From positions 3,179,001 through 3,243,000 of the forward strand of contig BSBM01000809.1 in NCBI GenBank assembly GCA_027924585.1: a DNA stretch of 64,000 nt, given 5' to 3'. The notes under the pieces are model-generated. The model searched no databases. It saw only the letters and a program-made list of their open reading frames with translations, and was not told the DNA's origin. The first letter of the stretch is position 1. Every line of letters starts with the position of its first letter. Below, piece by piece: positions 1 through 14,000 of this stretch. The DNA is from Larix kaempferi (Eukaryota > Streptophyta > Pinopsida > Pinales > Pinaceae). The position numbers and the translations under genes are program-made.

Positions 1-737
1 ACACCTCCATGCCTAGAAAATAGTGCATCATACCCAGATCTCTACTTCACATTTTCCCTGGCTAAGGAAAAATCTCATCTGATCTCAACCACATATCTAA
101 TCACAAGAATCATGCCAAGATTCTTTAAATCGGAGATCTACTCCCTTTGAAGTGGATTTTTCTATATCTAAGTATTGTCCTCCCTCTATGACTGAACATC
201 ATTCACACTCTGCATTGAGTGATCTTTTGCCTATCTATCTGTGCCATCTCCCGTCAGATGGGTCTACCGATATGAGACTCAAGATCACTCGAACTCTATG
301 GTGAGTTCCTTCTTGCATCCATCTGTATATACAAACCATCTTCAACCTTGTAGCAAAGGTTGAAATCCGCATCACCCGTAGTGATCATCAAGCTCATCAA
401 ATGACTATCGATCCTGGGTACCTGTTGAACCTGTACAAATCTTTCTTCAATCATGTGATTCTCTATCGAATCCTGGGAGTTTGTTGGATATGCACTTCTT
501 CTACATTTACACCATTCAAGAGAACGGTCTTGTCATCCATGGATGTAATCTATCTCTGGAAGTGTGTCTAGCCACTAGAGCGAACACCTCGCCATGATCC
601 TCTCCCTCTTTATAATAGAATCCTCTAGCTACAAGCCTTCTATAGTACGTTTGATTTGTAAGTCTTTTTGTTGAACATCCATCACCTGTTCTTTGGAACA
701 GATGTTCATCATCCTTCTTTTGTAGATCATAGCACAT
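1..737 (-). pseudogene. Copia retrotransposon reverse transcriptase remnant
   Basis: Reading the minus strand from about 640 towards 1, pieces of a Ty1/copia RT appear in order but in shifting frames: DHGEVFALVAR, then MDDKTVLLNGVNVEEVHIQQ (family MDVKTAFLNG block), RIDSHLMSL, DADFNLCYKVEDG, and DLGMMHYFLGMEV at positions 41-1. Stops and frameshifts separate them, so it is dead. The element continues past the left edge, where RNase H and the 3' LTR are expected. Confidence 0.85.
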
Positions 738-3256
738 GATATTTCCTACAAATCAAATTTAATTACATGATTAGTAACACTTCATAATTATCAAATTATG
801 TTGACATTTCAATGATAACTTATTATGCATACGATCTTTCCTACAAGTCAAGTTCAATTGCATGATTAGAAACATCTCACAGTTTTTCAGAACAAATTCT
901 TACGCATAAAAAACATAAGTCATACAGTCGTGCAATTATCTTAGCCAATGCTTCAATACAAGATTTATCGATATCTCGTAACTTTCTAGATGCCTTCCAT
1001 CTCTACCAGAACATTGTTAAGAGTGTGCACTACTCCAACATGTCAGCGAAGAGGTTTCAATCTAGATAAGTAGCAATGGAGTGTTGTACAGTACCATAGG
1101 CCACTTACCCATTACTTGCATATTAGTAGTTACTTGTTCATTAATGCAACTTTTCTGACATGCATAATATACATCCTAAATCTAGGAACATAAGTATGTA
1201 CATGACTGAAAAACATCATTTAAGTAATCATATATACAAGAAATAACAATTCAAAATACTTATCTTTGTTCGGTTGTTAGGTGGACTGCCTCTCAATCTT
1301 TGCTTCCTTGCAGGAACTACTGGAGTGTGCTCCCTCTTGATCTCTATATCATTATTATATGTTTTTGAACTTCTATCTATCCTGGACCACTATGCATGCT
1401 TAAGTGTGCACTAGTTTCATCGTTGTGTCATCCTCAAGATCTCATACATAATCATACATTCATTAGTATAATCTCAATATTATCAGAACATTATAATCCT
1501 ATAACCTTAACATGTATGGTAATGATCATTTCATACACAAGTAATTTATCACAAGTATTAGTATTCAAGGTTTCAGAGAGTACTTCTTTTACTCATGCAT
1601 TTCTTATTTGACCATAGGACTCTTCTAGTTCGTCATATCATTAATCAAAGTAAGAAGCATAATATACATAAACCCATGATTACTCAAACTTATAACTTCA
1701 TGAATAATCATTATCAATCATACATCAGTATACTTATATAAGATCCTAACACAAGGTAGGATTCTAACTCGATATAGGAAAACATACCTGGATTATCATG
1801 TTTGCTAGTTATCTCTAACATACCCAAACAATGACTTCTTTGTTCTCTTCAATGATTTAGAGACCTTGTGCTAGTAACATGCTTATCTTCATAAGTTAAG
1901 CATTGTAGAACCAAATTATACATACCTCGTAAGTAGAGCTTCTATGTGTTCAACGACTATGGATGAGTCTTTGTCTTGTCACCATGGTCATATATTCTTG
2001 ATCTAGAACTTGATTTGTCTTTCTTGATGTACCTTTCATGTTAGCGGACAACATCATCCTCATACAACACCACAGTGCATTAGTACAATCATAAGTGTCA
2101 TAACCCTAATCAATGAATGTCTTCGATTATTCATATGCATTCATACTTTTACTAAGCTGATCAGACAATCATGATTGTACTAACCTCAATAATATGAAAA
2201 CAAACATATCATGAACTTAATCATGAAACAGATTTCAAAACATACTTGTATCTCCTCAAGTCATACCTGTCAAGATTGCTTGTAGTCTTCTCTATAAGGG
2301 TAAAAACCTAACCATACAAGGTAGATCACGTGTAAACATCTTATATAGGTTCATGGATAGAATATCAGTTCCTTTTAAACATCCTTCATTGCTACCCTAT
2401 GAGTCTCCCAACCTTGCTAGGGTTTCTTCTTACTTGGAAACCCTAATTTTTCAATCTCCTTCCTCCCACAACATTTTGATGGAGGATTAATATCTATGAT
2501 GAATGGATTCCAAATCTATTTTCAAAGTTTCCAATGTTGCATCGGGTGTCTCCAACATTGTATCAGGTCATTCCATACCTAAAAACTGAAAACCCTAAGT
2601 GAGAGCTTCTTCCTCCTCTTCTTTGATTTCCTCCGTTCAGCCATTTTAGATGTATCGTATTGTTTCTGGTGTATCTCTAAAATTGAGGATCTGCAGAGTC
2701 TGAAACTTCGGCCTATGGTAGCCAGGCCTGTCATCTTTCCAACCCCATAGTTTTGAGCTTCATTCAATTCTCCATCAGGGAGATATGCTCAGTTTCCCAA
2801 CGTGACCTTTTTAAGGGATGAAACAACATAGTGAACTTGTACGGAGTGCCACGTGTCACTGTTTCAACTTCGGCCTCTGAAAATCGGACTTGTGAAACTA
2901 CAGTTCGTGCCCTAACTGTCATTTTTTACGGAATTCTATTTGGATATTCCTAGCCCGAGATATGACATTTTTCCCTAGGTCACCTGTTTAGGGATTCATT
3001 CTAGAAGAGGCAGAAACCCTAACTTGTACGGATCATATCTCAGAAAGGACAACGAATCCGAGGTTGAAATTCGGACAGAAGGTACATGAAAATTTCGTCT
3101 TCGGCCTATCCAATTTTCAGATCTTGAAACTTCGCCAAAATTGATTTATAGCGAAAGTTTCACAATGACTAGGTTTTGCTATACAAAGCCCTAGCTTTCA
3201 AATTGTCGCAAGTGAGACAAGTGTCGTAAATGCCATACATGTCTTCCTTCAGGCTA
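738..3256 (-). mobile_element. Degenerate internal region of the Copia element
   Basis: Lies between the PBS (3257-3268) and the RT remnant on the minus strand, where gag, protease and integrase should be. I find no convincing gag zinc knuckle or integrase motif, only short open stretches such as 2767-2579. Either it is too decayed to read or this member lost the coding part and kept non-coding leader sequence. Confidence 0.5.
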
Positions 3257-3268
3257 GCTCTGATACCC
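3257..3268 (-). promoter_or_regulatory. Primer-binding site, tRNA-iMet type
   Basis: The minus strand reads GGGTATCAGAGC, one base off the plant Copia consensus TGGTATCAGAGC, and directly follows the LTR end ...AACTAACA. This sets orientation (minus) and identifies 3269-3847 as the 5' LTR. Confidence 0.85.
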
Positions 3269-3847
3269 TGTTAGTTTTTCATCATTTAATTCAAAATGAT
3301 CTAGGATCTTAACTGAGAGAATAACATGCACAGCAAAACAAACATAAGAGACATGAGACACAAAGCATTTCACCGGGGAAACCATAAAGGAGAAAACTCC
3401 GCAACTTCCTCAGAGATAAAATGAACAATAATACAAAACCCCAAAATAAAGAGATGATCTCAAGCAACTTCCTCCTCCTCCACTTGTGCGAACTCCTCCT
3501 CTCTCACTAATACGAAGTGAGTGAGTGTGTGAATGATCAAATGGAGAGGAGCACCCTCTCTATTTATACTTTACCTTTCACTTAGCGTTAACCCCAAATA
3601 GGTCGGCCCCTAAGTGTAACTGACTAGGCTGACTTCTCTAAGAGAGTCTAATAACCCATTAATAACTTAACTCTAGGGTCTAATGCCCCGAAATACATGG
3701 GAGGATTGACCTCAATGACTTTACATGACCCAAGTACAATAATGACTTCTCCGACCGGAGGAATAAACATCTCCGTCGAAGGTAGAATAATAAAATACAA
3801 ATACAATATACAAGTGAATACATTCCGAAGTTACAAATACATCAACA
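3269..3847 (-). mobile_element. 5' LTR of the Copia element (579 bp)
   Basis: On the minus strand it begins TGTTGATGTATTTG and ends AAAAACTAACA followed at once by the PBS. It has a TATAAATA box (plus 3561-3568) and a TTTATGGTTTCCCCGG segment of the kind common near the end of plant Copia LTRs. It shares CAACTTCGGAA-type starts, the TATAAATAGAGAGG box and the CACTCACTCA segment with the solo LTR at 30658-31217, so both belong to one family. Confidence 0.85.
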
Positions 3848-4084
3848 TTAGGGAGGGAAAATAATGCTCCTAAGTGTTATGTTATGATCCTAAGGTAAAA
3901 TTAAAGGCCAAAGGGGGCCCCCCAAGCAAGTGTTTTTCAAGTTTGAAGTTGTCTTCCTAAGGGGGAAATCCTCTCACCATGGGAAATGAGAAAAATTGAA
4001 ATAAGCCAAAAGGGGGGGAGGTCCCACCTTCATGATTCTCTCTCATTGGCCTCGCAATGAAATATAAAACATGAGTGGGGAATT

Positions 4085-4102
4085 CCCCCCCCCCCCCCCC
4101 CC
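4085..4102. repeat. Poly-C run, 18 bases
   Basis: Eighteen consecutive C following GGGGAATT. It sits about 20 bp after a TATA-like AATATAAAAC and before CATTG, replacing the pyrimidine half of the palindrome seen at the same place in related promoters. Confidence 0.95.
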
Positions 4103-5123
4103 ATTGTTTGTTATTTTTAACCCAAGAAAGTCCACCCATCTTCATGACCCCCCTTTCTCTCCAAGTGATAAATGTCAATCATGCAAAGGAACTCTCATCT
4201 CTCTATTTTCATATTTAAGAAGGCTCTTCCTCCTCATTTTAGTTACAATATCCCTTCTTCTACAATCTCTCATGCCTCACACTTTCTTGCTATCTTGCTC
4301 TTTTGCTTCCATTCTTGTCCAAATAAGTGAGCCATTGTAATTTCCAGTTTTAGATATGAATGAAAAGAAATCTTTGGAGAAAATTTGGTTCTTGGTTTTA
4401 TGTGAAGTAACATTGTAGCATTGTAGTTTCTTGCTTGCATTTGTGGATCTCAAGCAAATTGTTTTGGTTGAGAATAATATTGTAATATTATTGTTACATG
4501 TTGTGTGGGTTATCTTCTTAGCATTTGAGAATTTCATGGGCTTCTAGTTTGAATAAATGATTTCTCATTTCTTTTTTTGATCTCTCACCCCTTGTGCATT
4601 TGAAGCTAGTTTTGTTACAGGTTACTTAAGCTTGGAGAGTGGGATTCCTGGGTGGGATACCTCATTGTTCAAACAACTATTGAAGAACTTGGACTCTTCT
4701 AACTAACTATTTCTTATTGCATATTTTTACTTATTTTGCTCTCAAAAATCATCATTTCCAGTTTTTTTATATGCTACATTTTATTTACAAATAGCTGAAA
4801 TTTATATGTCAAATTTTTTAAAGTAATTCCATACTCATTTTTATCATATTTAGAAAGGATTGGCTTGTTGTTTTGTGCAGGTTTTTTATGTTGCAGGGGG
4901 AGGGAGTTCCAAAATTTCGCCACAAATAAGCTCAAAGATCATCTAAAAGTGGCCACTTCAAGTTTCTTGCCAAAAAATGATCAAATTTCTTGTTCTTGAC
5001 CCCCATTCTCTTTTATTTCAAAGGCTGAAATTTTTCTTGTTATAACAATCCCAAGAGTTTCTTGTACTTGGTTCCTTATTCCTTTATTTCTAGTAAAATA
5101 TCTTCTTATTTTTCAATCATCCC

Positions 5124-5550
5124 TTGCATGTAAAAGAAGTTGGGTTTGCCCACCTTTGCATTGCAAGTGTAGAGAGGCTAGTGTTAGTTGTATATGTTAT
5201 TTTCATTTTTTTTACTTGCCTCTCGTTTTCATTAGGAAGAGAGTTGTGTGGCTAGGCTAACAATTAATTTGCAGTTCTTTTATTTTGTCATCCATTGCTT
5301 ACAAAGGTAGTTGGGTTCTTCCCACCCTTGTAAGCAAAAGAGAAAGGGCTAGGAATTAGTTTACTTCTTATTTGCATTTGGTAATATTGTTTGCCCGCAC
5401 CTTGCATGTGAAGTGGCTTTGTCCATCCATGCAAAATCGTGCTGGCTAGTAATTTGTTTAAGTTTTAAATTATTTTTGCTTTAATTTGGTGCCCACACCT
5501 TGCAAGGGAGTAGGTTTTGTCACCCTTGCAATATCATGTTAGCTTGTAGT
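5124..5550. repeat. Degenerate tandem repeat, about 4 units of 100-130 bp
   Basis: Each unit has CTTGCATG/CTTACAAAG-like sequence, a GTTGGGTTTGCCCACC-like core and a GGCTAG end, at about 5128, 5290, 5400 and 5495. Units differ greatly in length and sequence, so the array is old. Confidence 0.6.
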
Positions 5551-8500
5551 GTACGTAATTATTGATTTCTTCTTTTTAAAAGTTAAATAAGTCGTGCCCC
5601 AATCCTTGCCCCGTATTCACTCCCCTTGTCGGTTCATCTGATCTTGTGTGACAAGAAAGGGAAAATATTAGTCTTGGCTAGAATAATAGGCATTTGTAAA
5701 CTTATCTTGATAAGACATTGAGAAAACTAAGTTTGACTCGTGGAGTTAGAGGGGTAGTGTCATGTCCCAAATTTGGAATTGGGTCACAATGGCCTAATCA
5801 CATTAGCCATATTCATTAGAGTTTGTAAAATTGATGTTAAGGGTCAAATAATTGCCAAGGAGGAAACTTACTAGTTTCCTAGGTTTGGGGTGGAAGCTTT
5901 GGGATTTGGAATAAGGGGGATAATAAATGATGTTTAGACATTAGAAGGGTTCAAGTATTTAATAAATAGAGTGAATAAAGAAATTCAAGAGAAATCATAG
6001 GTGACAAATGGTTTTGGAGACATATGGAGGATGTGGGACCCACACTAGCTTGATTTTTCATAATACATGGTATTTCTCTTTTACAAATTCGAATTAATGG
6101 GAATGTGAACACTCTTAGGTGAGTTGGTAAGTCATAACACATGTCATTGAGCATCTTAGGTCGAATTGGGAAGGATTGGTAACCTCCATGGAAGATAAAG
6201 AGTCAAAGTGGAAGTTTGTGGACACTTGGGCTAGATTCCCTAGCCCCTATGACACCAATGATGGAGCATCTATGACAACTATGACAAATTGCAGATCTGA
6301 CATCTGACCACGATGACATGTAAGCCCCAAAATAGGCTCAAGGAAGGCGAATTTGAGAGTTGGAGAAGCCAAAGATACTCAAAATCGAATTTGGGAGAAG
6401 ATGGAAGGTTGGAACTTGGAGACAAGTGGCAAATGTGGAATATTTCCTAAATGGAAATCTATTGAATCTATTGAGAGGATTTCGACCCTTAGAAGGCTAA
6501 TGTTGGTTATAAAATGTAGAAATGAAGTATGAGAATAGCTTTTGATCATTTGTAGAATTTGGAATTGCATTTGTGTAGAGGGAGAGCTAGTGGATGACTA
6601 GTTTCTTGCCTTAGCCAATTTCGAGGGTGAAAGATTCCCATCCAAGTTGGTAATTGGAAAGGCCATTCAGACCTTTCATTTGGAGCTTTAATGGAGTCTT
6701 TATTTGCAGGTGTAAGCTACAGGGCAGCTCATGGTTTCTTCTATTGCAGGTCACTCCTTCAACCATTTCCGTTTTTTATAGCATATTCTTGATCCTTGAG
6801 GGAAGGCGTTTTTGGTGAACTATTGTACTCTTTGGGGGAGCTTCTAATGCCCCATTTCTTTTGTAATATGAAGTAAATACTCTGTTCTTCATCTCCATAA
6901 AGTTTCAGGTCGAAATTCCAAGTAGAAATGTATAAATCTCAATTTTAATGAAAGAACAATGTCATTTCCCCACTACCTTGTTGTGAATCAATGTAATGCT
7001 GATGATTTCAAATAAATGGATGATTCTCTGATATATTTGTGACCAATATACTGCCATGGATGTCTTCTACAAGTTTCATGTACTGTACTTGAGCATTTGA
7101 AGCATTTTTACTCAGTTTAGTTGTATTGGGAGGTGAAATAGTGCCATTTCCCCAAGGGTCGAATTGAGGATTTTTGCAGTTGTATGGGAGAGGGTGAGAA
7201 CAGTTGTAATAAACCATTAATGGTGCATATGAGACCTTAATAACATACTTAACACATTACATACCTCTGTTCATAAATTTGAGTGGGTTTGGAAGCATTT
7301 GGGAAGCCATTTTCAGTACTTACCTCAGGGGGATTTGAACCCCAAATTACTAGTAAAATTGCATACTTGGTCCATAATCTTAAGAGAGTTTGCAGAGGTC
7401 TTTTGATGGCCATATGTCATCCCTAAACATCATATTCAAGTACTAATATCATTCATACACCTTCCTTGAAGATTTGAAAGGATTTGGAGTCAATTTGAGA
7501 CCTAGAGACCAATACTAGTCAAAGGGAAATCACTAGTAAAGTTACCTACATTGACCAGAATTGAAAGATGATTTGCAGAAGTATTTTAAAGATCCAAAAA
7601 CATCCCTGAAACACATATTCATGTTCTAATATCATTCATATACCTTCTCAGAAGATTTGGGATCATTTGGAGCAAATTTGGGACCTAGAGATCAAAACTA
7701 GTCAAAGGTCTGACTAGGGAAAAAAGTGAAAATTTGTCATTTTGATAAAACTCCTAACAAGGAACATTACCGGTAGAGGTTGTTGGAAGCCTCGTGGCAC
7801 TTAGTGTCCTCCTATTGAACACCCGACAAGCTTTGGAGTTGACCCGTGGATCTAGTTTGGAACCTTGTGTTCCCTTATTGAACACCCAGCAATCTCTCTC
7901 AAATTGAAAGAGATAAGGTTTGAGGTAGACACATAGGATAGCTTTAATTTGTTTTTGCAGAAACCTTAAATCTTCTAAGCTAAAGAGAAACCTAAAAATA
8001 ATTAAAATCTACAGGACCATTGGCAAAACATTGCAATCATTATTTCATTTTTAGTTATTTACTTTCGAACCTTTTGAATTCGGTTCAGTCTCATTACAAA
8101 CACCTTTCATTCATTAATTGTTCATTTACTACAAGTACTTATCATATGTTAAATGTGATATTTGATCATTGTGACAAGTAAATGGTTTAATGCAATTTCA
8201 TTGTCTTTGGTGATCTTATTTTTATTATATATGTGACTCCATAACCCAAGTAAAGTAGGCATTGGTTTGGTAGATGATTTATTATGTCTCTCTTGCAATT
8301 GTATATGGTTTATTTTCAAAGAAGATTTGCTTGTCGTCAAAATTATTGCATCTTTGCATGATTGTTTGTCATTAAACATTAATAATTTGTAACTCCTAAA
8401 ATAAACTCTTTAAAGAAACTTAGCGTGTAGGGACAACCCCCCTTGACCTTTGGGAGTTGGGTCTAAAAGGAGCAGTTAGGAATCGAGGTGACAGTGGGTT

Positions 8501-8600
8501 CTCAACTCATAGTTGCCCCCAAGAACACACCTAGTAATTGGGAGACTTTTCTATGGTTAAGTGTGTTTTAGGCAGCAACATATGTGATCACCATTGAACT

Positions 8601-10416
8601 TGATAATTTCATTATTATTTTTTGACACAAGTTTTGTCAATCAAAAAATGCTTTAACACTTTTATTCCATAATCCCTGCCACTCACCCACATCTTATAGA
8701 ACATTTTATAACATTACTTTGAAATCCTTAGAATGTGTCTTTTCCCCTCTACCCTAACATGCACTTTTGTCTTCATATATCAAGATGTGTAATTTCTGAA
8801 TCAAAACAAGTTTTCTTCTGAAACTTTGACCATTTTAAAAATAGAACTGCTCCACTAACTTCTCTCTCTCTCATGCATAAAACCACTAATGTTCCTTCTC
8901 CATTGTCCGAGATTGAAGCATCTCAACATAACAAAAGGCCAAATTACGTAAAAAAAATATTCAACAATTATGTGGTAAGCTTCTCAACAACAGGTCAAAG
9001 TAAGAAGGCTACACACCCTTCTAACAGTGAAAAATCCCGAATATAAGGTTGTTAAGTCTATTAATATCCAATAGTGACATAGAAATTGAGAATTTGAGAG
9101 GTTGGTAGAACAAATTTCATAACTTGTTGTCTACCATTGAGTTATTTACCTTGCTTTGCATTCATTTATAATATTACATCTTCCGTTCCACGGTTTATTT
9201 GCTAGTAATTAGATTAAACATTTGCATCAAGCTTTCAAGTTATTAAGTGAGAAATAAGCTCCATTTGTAAATATTTCAGTGATATACCCTTTAAGCATAT
9301 AGGGTAAACACTATTCAAGTATCGTCATTGGTCTCCACTTGAGCTAAACACTTGCTCAAAACATGTGTTTTCCACACAACACTTGTATTAGGAACTGAAT
9401 CTAACAATTCACAATAGTTAACTTTATTTTCAGTTCAAGTAAAGCACATGTTCAAATTGTTTAATTTCTTTCTTTCTTGCACTGAAAATGCATTGGAGGA
9501 TTTGAAACCATTATGTTAGCATATTTATCTTCAGCAGACGATAAAGGAATTTCAACCACTTGTCTGATGGAAGATAAATCTTGATAGTAGCCACAGCACT
9601 TCAGCGTTTCTCCATTTGGCATAAATAAGCCTCTTGAGGCCATCCCAGGGTAAGGTTGGGATAGGGAGTAACCTTCAGCTTGTTAATAGGCTTAGTACAT
9701 TAATACAGGCCTCTCTCATTCCTTCATTCAATTTGCAGAAATCTTAGTGAAGATCGTGATGGACCAATAATACATATTTTGTATAGAAACATTGCAGCTA
9801 CCCTTTGAAATTACAGCTAGTGATTGAACAACTTGCATACAAGCTTGATATAACCAAAAGGCTCCATTTAGAAACCCATGATTAATTGAGGAATTTAGTA
9901 CCATAATGGCTACAAAATTTAGACAGATTAACTCGGGCTATTAAAATGAACTAGATATTAGGGCTAGTCTGGATTTTTCAAAGCAAGGTGAGAGTTTTAA
10001 GGCTCAATTGTAGATTTAGGATTGTTTTTTTAAATGTCAACTTGGACCAAGGAAATGGCATGCAAATACAAAGCAATTACTTCTCAGCATTATTTAACCA
10101 ATTTTTATCACTTTGTTGGAAACCTGTTTGCAACATAATGCAATTTCAATCTCAGGGGGGAGATTTACTTATCATCAAAACCCCCTACATAACATGATCA
10201 ATATAACAGAACCTAGCCTTGGATGTAGGGGACTACAAGGGGTTGGTCACTAACAGTATACAAAGACTGCAAAGAATGTGCAGTGCTACACTGGTTAGAC
10301 ATTGCAATGTGCATCCTCATATCACTGAAAATCCTGAAGCATTGCATTGTTATTCATACAAATCTCACTGCTTACAATGACCTATTTTACAGATGCCCAA
10401 AATGCTCCACTACAAC
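8601..10416. other. 3' flank of the O-FucT gene; no gene seen
   Basis: AT-rich with no recognisable coding motif or element end. The 3' UTR of the O-FucT gene should occupy its right part. An AATAAA on the minus strand (plus 9424-9429) is a possible but distant poly(A) signal. Confidence 0.4.
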
Positions 10417-11073
10417 TCAAATATTTTCGTTACCTACTTTGCTTTGTTTGTTATTCAGTGAATGAGTCCGAGCATTGCCAGTAGAAGATTCATCCACCCC
10501 ACTTAGATCAGATGATAATTGACTGTTAAGTACTTCCATCACATTTCCTGAAGGACACCTGTGCTCAGTTGTTTCAGGAGAAGTTTGGCAGAAGCATTCA
10601 GGCCATGGATTTGTATAAAATGACTCTGGATGAACCCTATTGCGTGGACCACCAAATGGTGTCTTCTGCATTACCATCCTTACTGAAGCTTCAAAGTTTT
10701 GAGAATTGGACCTCTCACGGTCTATAAATATGGGAGCCAATGCTTTTCTGTCAGGATGAATAGTGGACCGAAATCCATAATACAGACGATGTCCCATTAG
10801 GTTATTGGCAAAGTTGCTTGGCCCATCATATGTTGGCATGAATATGTCTGATAGAAGGCTGACCATGTAATCCACTGCTGGACCTAGCAATCCTCTTCCA
10901 TCTGCAGATACTGCTGCTAAATCCTCTGCAGAGGCCACAGTGCTCCGATTCTCGAGGCGAGGGAATAAACTTCGCAAGGGTTTCATGAAGCGCTCACCAC
11001 CAAAAATTTCACCAGCAGCCAGATATATGTGAGTGGAGTTCCCAAAGCCCATAGCATGAAGGATAAGGCCAAC
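10417..11073 (-). CDS. O-FucT terminal exon
   Basis: 657 nt from acceptor GTGTGCAG to a TGA stop. Encodes 218 residues: [40 protein letters not shown], a [20 protein letters not shown] segment, [20 protein letters not shown], and a basic tail with [17 protein letters not shown] and [16 protein letters not shown]. The last about 30 residues are Ser/Asn-rich and less conserved. An in-frame Met two codons upstream of the acceptor is not a start. Confidence 0.93.
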   Translation of the reverse strand, partial: VGLILHAMGFGNSTHIYLAAGEIFGGERFMKPLRSLFPRLENRSTVASAEDLAAVSADGRGLLGPAVDYMVSLLSDIFMPTYDGPSNFANNLMGHRLYYGFRSTIHPDRKALAPIFIDRERSNSQNFEASVRMVMQKTPFGGPRNRVHPESFYTNPWPECFCQTSPETTEHRCPSGNVMEVLNSQLSSDLSGVDESSTGNARTHSLNNKQSKVGNENI

Positions 11074-14000
11074 CTGCACACTTTACATGATATATCAGAT
11101 ACATCATAAATGTATAGAAACTTGTACTATGAACTAAAATTCTTGAATTTTGTCCAATATTTGTACCTGGAGCAGATAATGCAGATTCTATGAGCTAAGA
11201 ATAACCAAAATTCAGTTTGAATCAGGATTAGGATCTTCCCAAGAAACATAAATTCTCTTGACATTGAAGCCAAGGTAGATATGGTTGGATAACCAGGCTT
11301 TAGTTTATTGATGTAATTTGCATGATGCACTCTCCTTTGTATGTCGTTAATGAACATATAGATATGTTTTCAAAGTAAATAAATAAATATGTAACCCAAA
11401 CCTCCCTATCTCCACTCAAATACTTGTGGGGATTGAAGAAAAGGTGGATAGTGTTGACACAGAATCTGTCCCTGGCCTTTTCAATGATAAATTTCCAAGC
11501 ATGGGATATGTTCAAGTAAGTTGCATATGTTCAAGTACGTTGCATGCTGAAAATTCACAGAACAGAGGCAGTATGAGCACACTGTTGTTGTTCATTTATC
11601 ATGAAATTGAAGAGGGTAACCAAGTTGGTCTTATGTGCTCTGTAAATACAGGAAGATGTTTATGGTGCTCCAGATGCTGCACCAGTATAGATGTGTCCTC
11701 TTGTTGTAATAAGGAAGACTGAGAAAACTTCAGCCCGAGATGGAATGGAAATGGGTTATTCAAATGTCAAAATGGATTTTGAGAAAGGGCCAAGGTAAAA
11801 CCATGGGAACCTATTACATGTTATTCAAATGCTCTTAGCAATGAGTGAAGAATAGAACAGTATAGAATAGAGATTTTATAATGGATATTGTTAGATTCTA
11901 GGCCGCAGCATGCCAGATCTGGGGCTGCTGTTGAAGGGCCTGTAGGCTACTGTTACCTTGTCTTTCGATGATTTCATGGTGATGGAAAGTCTATTTTTAA
12001 TTTTTGTCAAAGACTATGCCTGAAAGTGATTGTCTTAGTTTCCCCCAATGTCTAGAAGAAGGTGATGCTGACACATTCAGGTTGAAGCTTAAACAGTCCA
12101 AGCAAAGGTTGGTTTCATTTATCTCCCATATAAGTAAAGAGAAACTTCAAAATATTCAGAATATCCATTCTGTCATCCTTAAATTTCAGATGTTAGATCA
12201 CTCTTCTCAGGCATGGGGAATGCACTGGATTTATGCAGGGAGAGTAAGGCAAAGAATTTTCATTATCAGCAGAGATGTGTACTGTTTGACTGGAAAGTAG
12301 ATGACTGAGGGTCGATCCAGCAATTCACAAGTCATCTTAGAATAATCTTTAATGTGCCATTAAAACTGCTGAAGTTAAAATGCGCTGTGAATGGGTAGGG
12401 CAGCAACAGATAGACAGGTAATAGAGAGTTGGAGGCTCTCATCAGAAAGCTTAAAGATTTTACAGAGGGAGAGAATACAGACTATGCTGTAAGCATAGTC
12501 AAATCACAGAAACATCATTCACTGGACATGGAGGACACAAATGGCTTGCAAGGAGAGATGAGGATTTTTCATGATCTTAGCATTGAAAAGTTATTTCATC
12601 AGTCTCCTTACATTTCAGCCTGTCCACATGTTAGAAGTTGTCAATTCTGTGCTCAAGGCCATAAGAAATTTTCTAAAGATCAATTGCTTGTCTCTGTTGT
12701 AGTCCAGCCAGATAAAGCAGGTTTTACAAAAGGAATATTTTTTCTTGACAGTCTTGTCATGGCTTCAAAAAGCATTAATTGGGATCATAAATCTGGACAA
12801 AAAGAAACTTTTTAAAGATCAATTTTGATAAGGTCTATGACATGATTGAATGGGATTTCATTCTAGAAATGTTGGATTGATTAGGCTATGGATCTTTCTT
12901 CACCTGGATCATGGCAACTCTTTAGACTTTGTATGAACAGAACCCTCTCTAAGCCAATGTATCTCCAGTGATTCATCTGCCCTTCAGGGCTATCCCTTAG
13001 TCCCTTACTTGTACGGGATTGTTACATATGGTTTTGGATATTAAATAGAAGCTGCTAGGACGCAGAGGAAAATAAAAAGGAATTTCCTAGCCAGGGCCCA
13101 GGAGGTGGCCAATCAGTTAATGTGTGTTTTGTAGATAAGTCAATTTTGACTCCCAAACTTTCTCAATGTTCTATAGAAGGCACTATGTTGTGTTTGGATA
13201 CTTTTGCAGAAGCCTCATGGGCAATGGTGAATGAAGAAAAGACAAAAGACTTTCTTATTGCCCAGGATGAACCACCTTGCTGGATGAACAAGAAGTGGAG
13301 AGTGTTATCCTTCATATAGCATGAGGTCACTTCCGTGAGTTCATTCACATAGGGGCTATTTATGGATGCACACTTCTTTCCTGGCACTACCCTCATGATA
13401 TGCTCACAATTCATAAAGATGGCTTGGTAGCTATCGATTGTATTGTTTCTGGCATGCGGGTGTGTGGTGTTTTTGAGGAGGGAACTTCTGCAAAGATTTG
13501 GTTTAGCCCTAGAGTATTAGCAGGAGCACCTTTGATCGTTCAATGATATATTATTCATTAGTAGCACTTGGTTTTGATATAATGGCATGATGAACTTATG
13601 ATATGAGCACTTCTAAGTTCTGAGAGATATTATCAATATATATTTGGCATGATGGAGTTGACTGGCACTTTTTGCTTAGATGTTTTGGCCCACGGTACAT
13701 TATTTCTATACTTCTGGGCATCATCTTGCTATCTTTGAGCTAGTGTTTCAGTCAGATCAATTGATACAGGGTCATCCTATGACAGAGGATTCCAGGATAT
13801 TTACAGGAGTTTGGCAGCATATTTGATGATTTCCTGGGATTTCACCTAGGAGATTTTATCTTCCTATCCATGTGAAGGCCATGATTTCTTGGGATTTCAC
13901 CTAGGAGATTTTATCTTCCTATCCATGTGAAGGTCATTCATTTAGGGATTCACATAGTAGAATGGCATTATTATTATTTGGTTGGTCACAGGCTGATTGA

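Larger units (their letters stand above)
3848..8600. mobile_element. Non-coding retroelement-like sequence
   Basis: No long ORF and no recognisable pol motif. It holds an LTR-like promoter at about 4063, an 18-C run, a fourfold degenerate tandem repeat (5124-5550), and near 8432-8560 a block starting CCCCCTTGACC and containing GAGGTGACA that recurs near 45816 and, more weakly, 27230. These traits suggest LTR and leader sequence of old Ty3/gypsy-type elements, but I could not set ends or TSDs. Confidence 0.4.
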
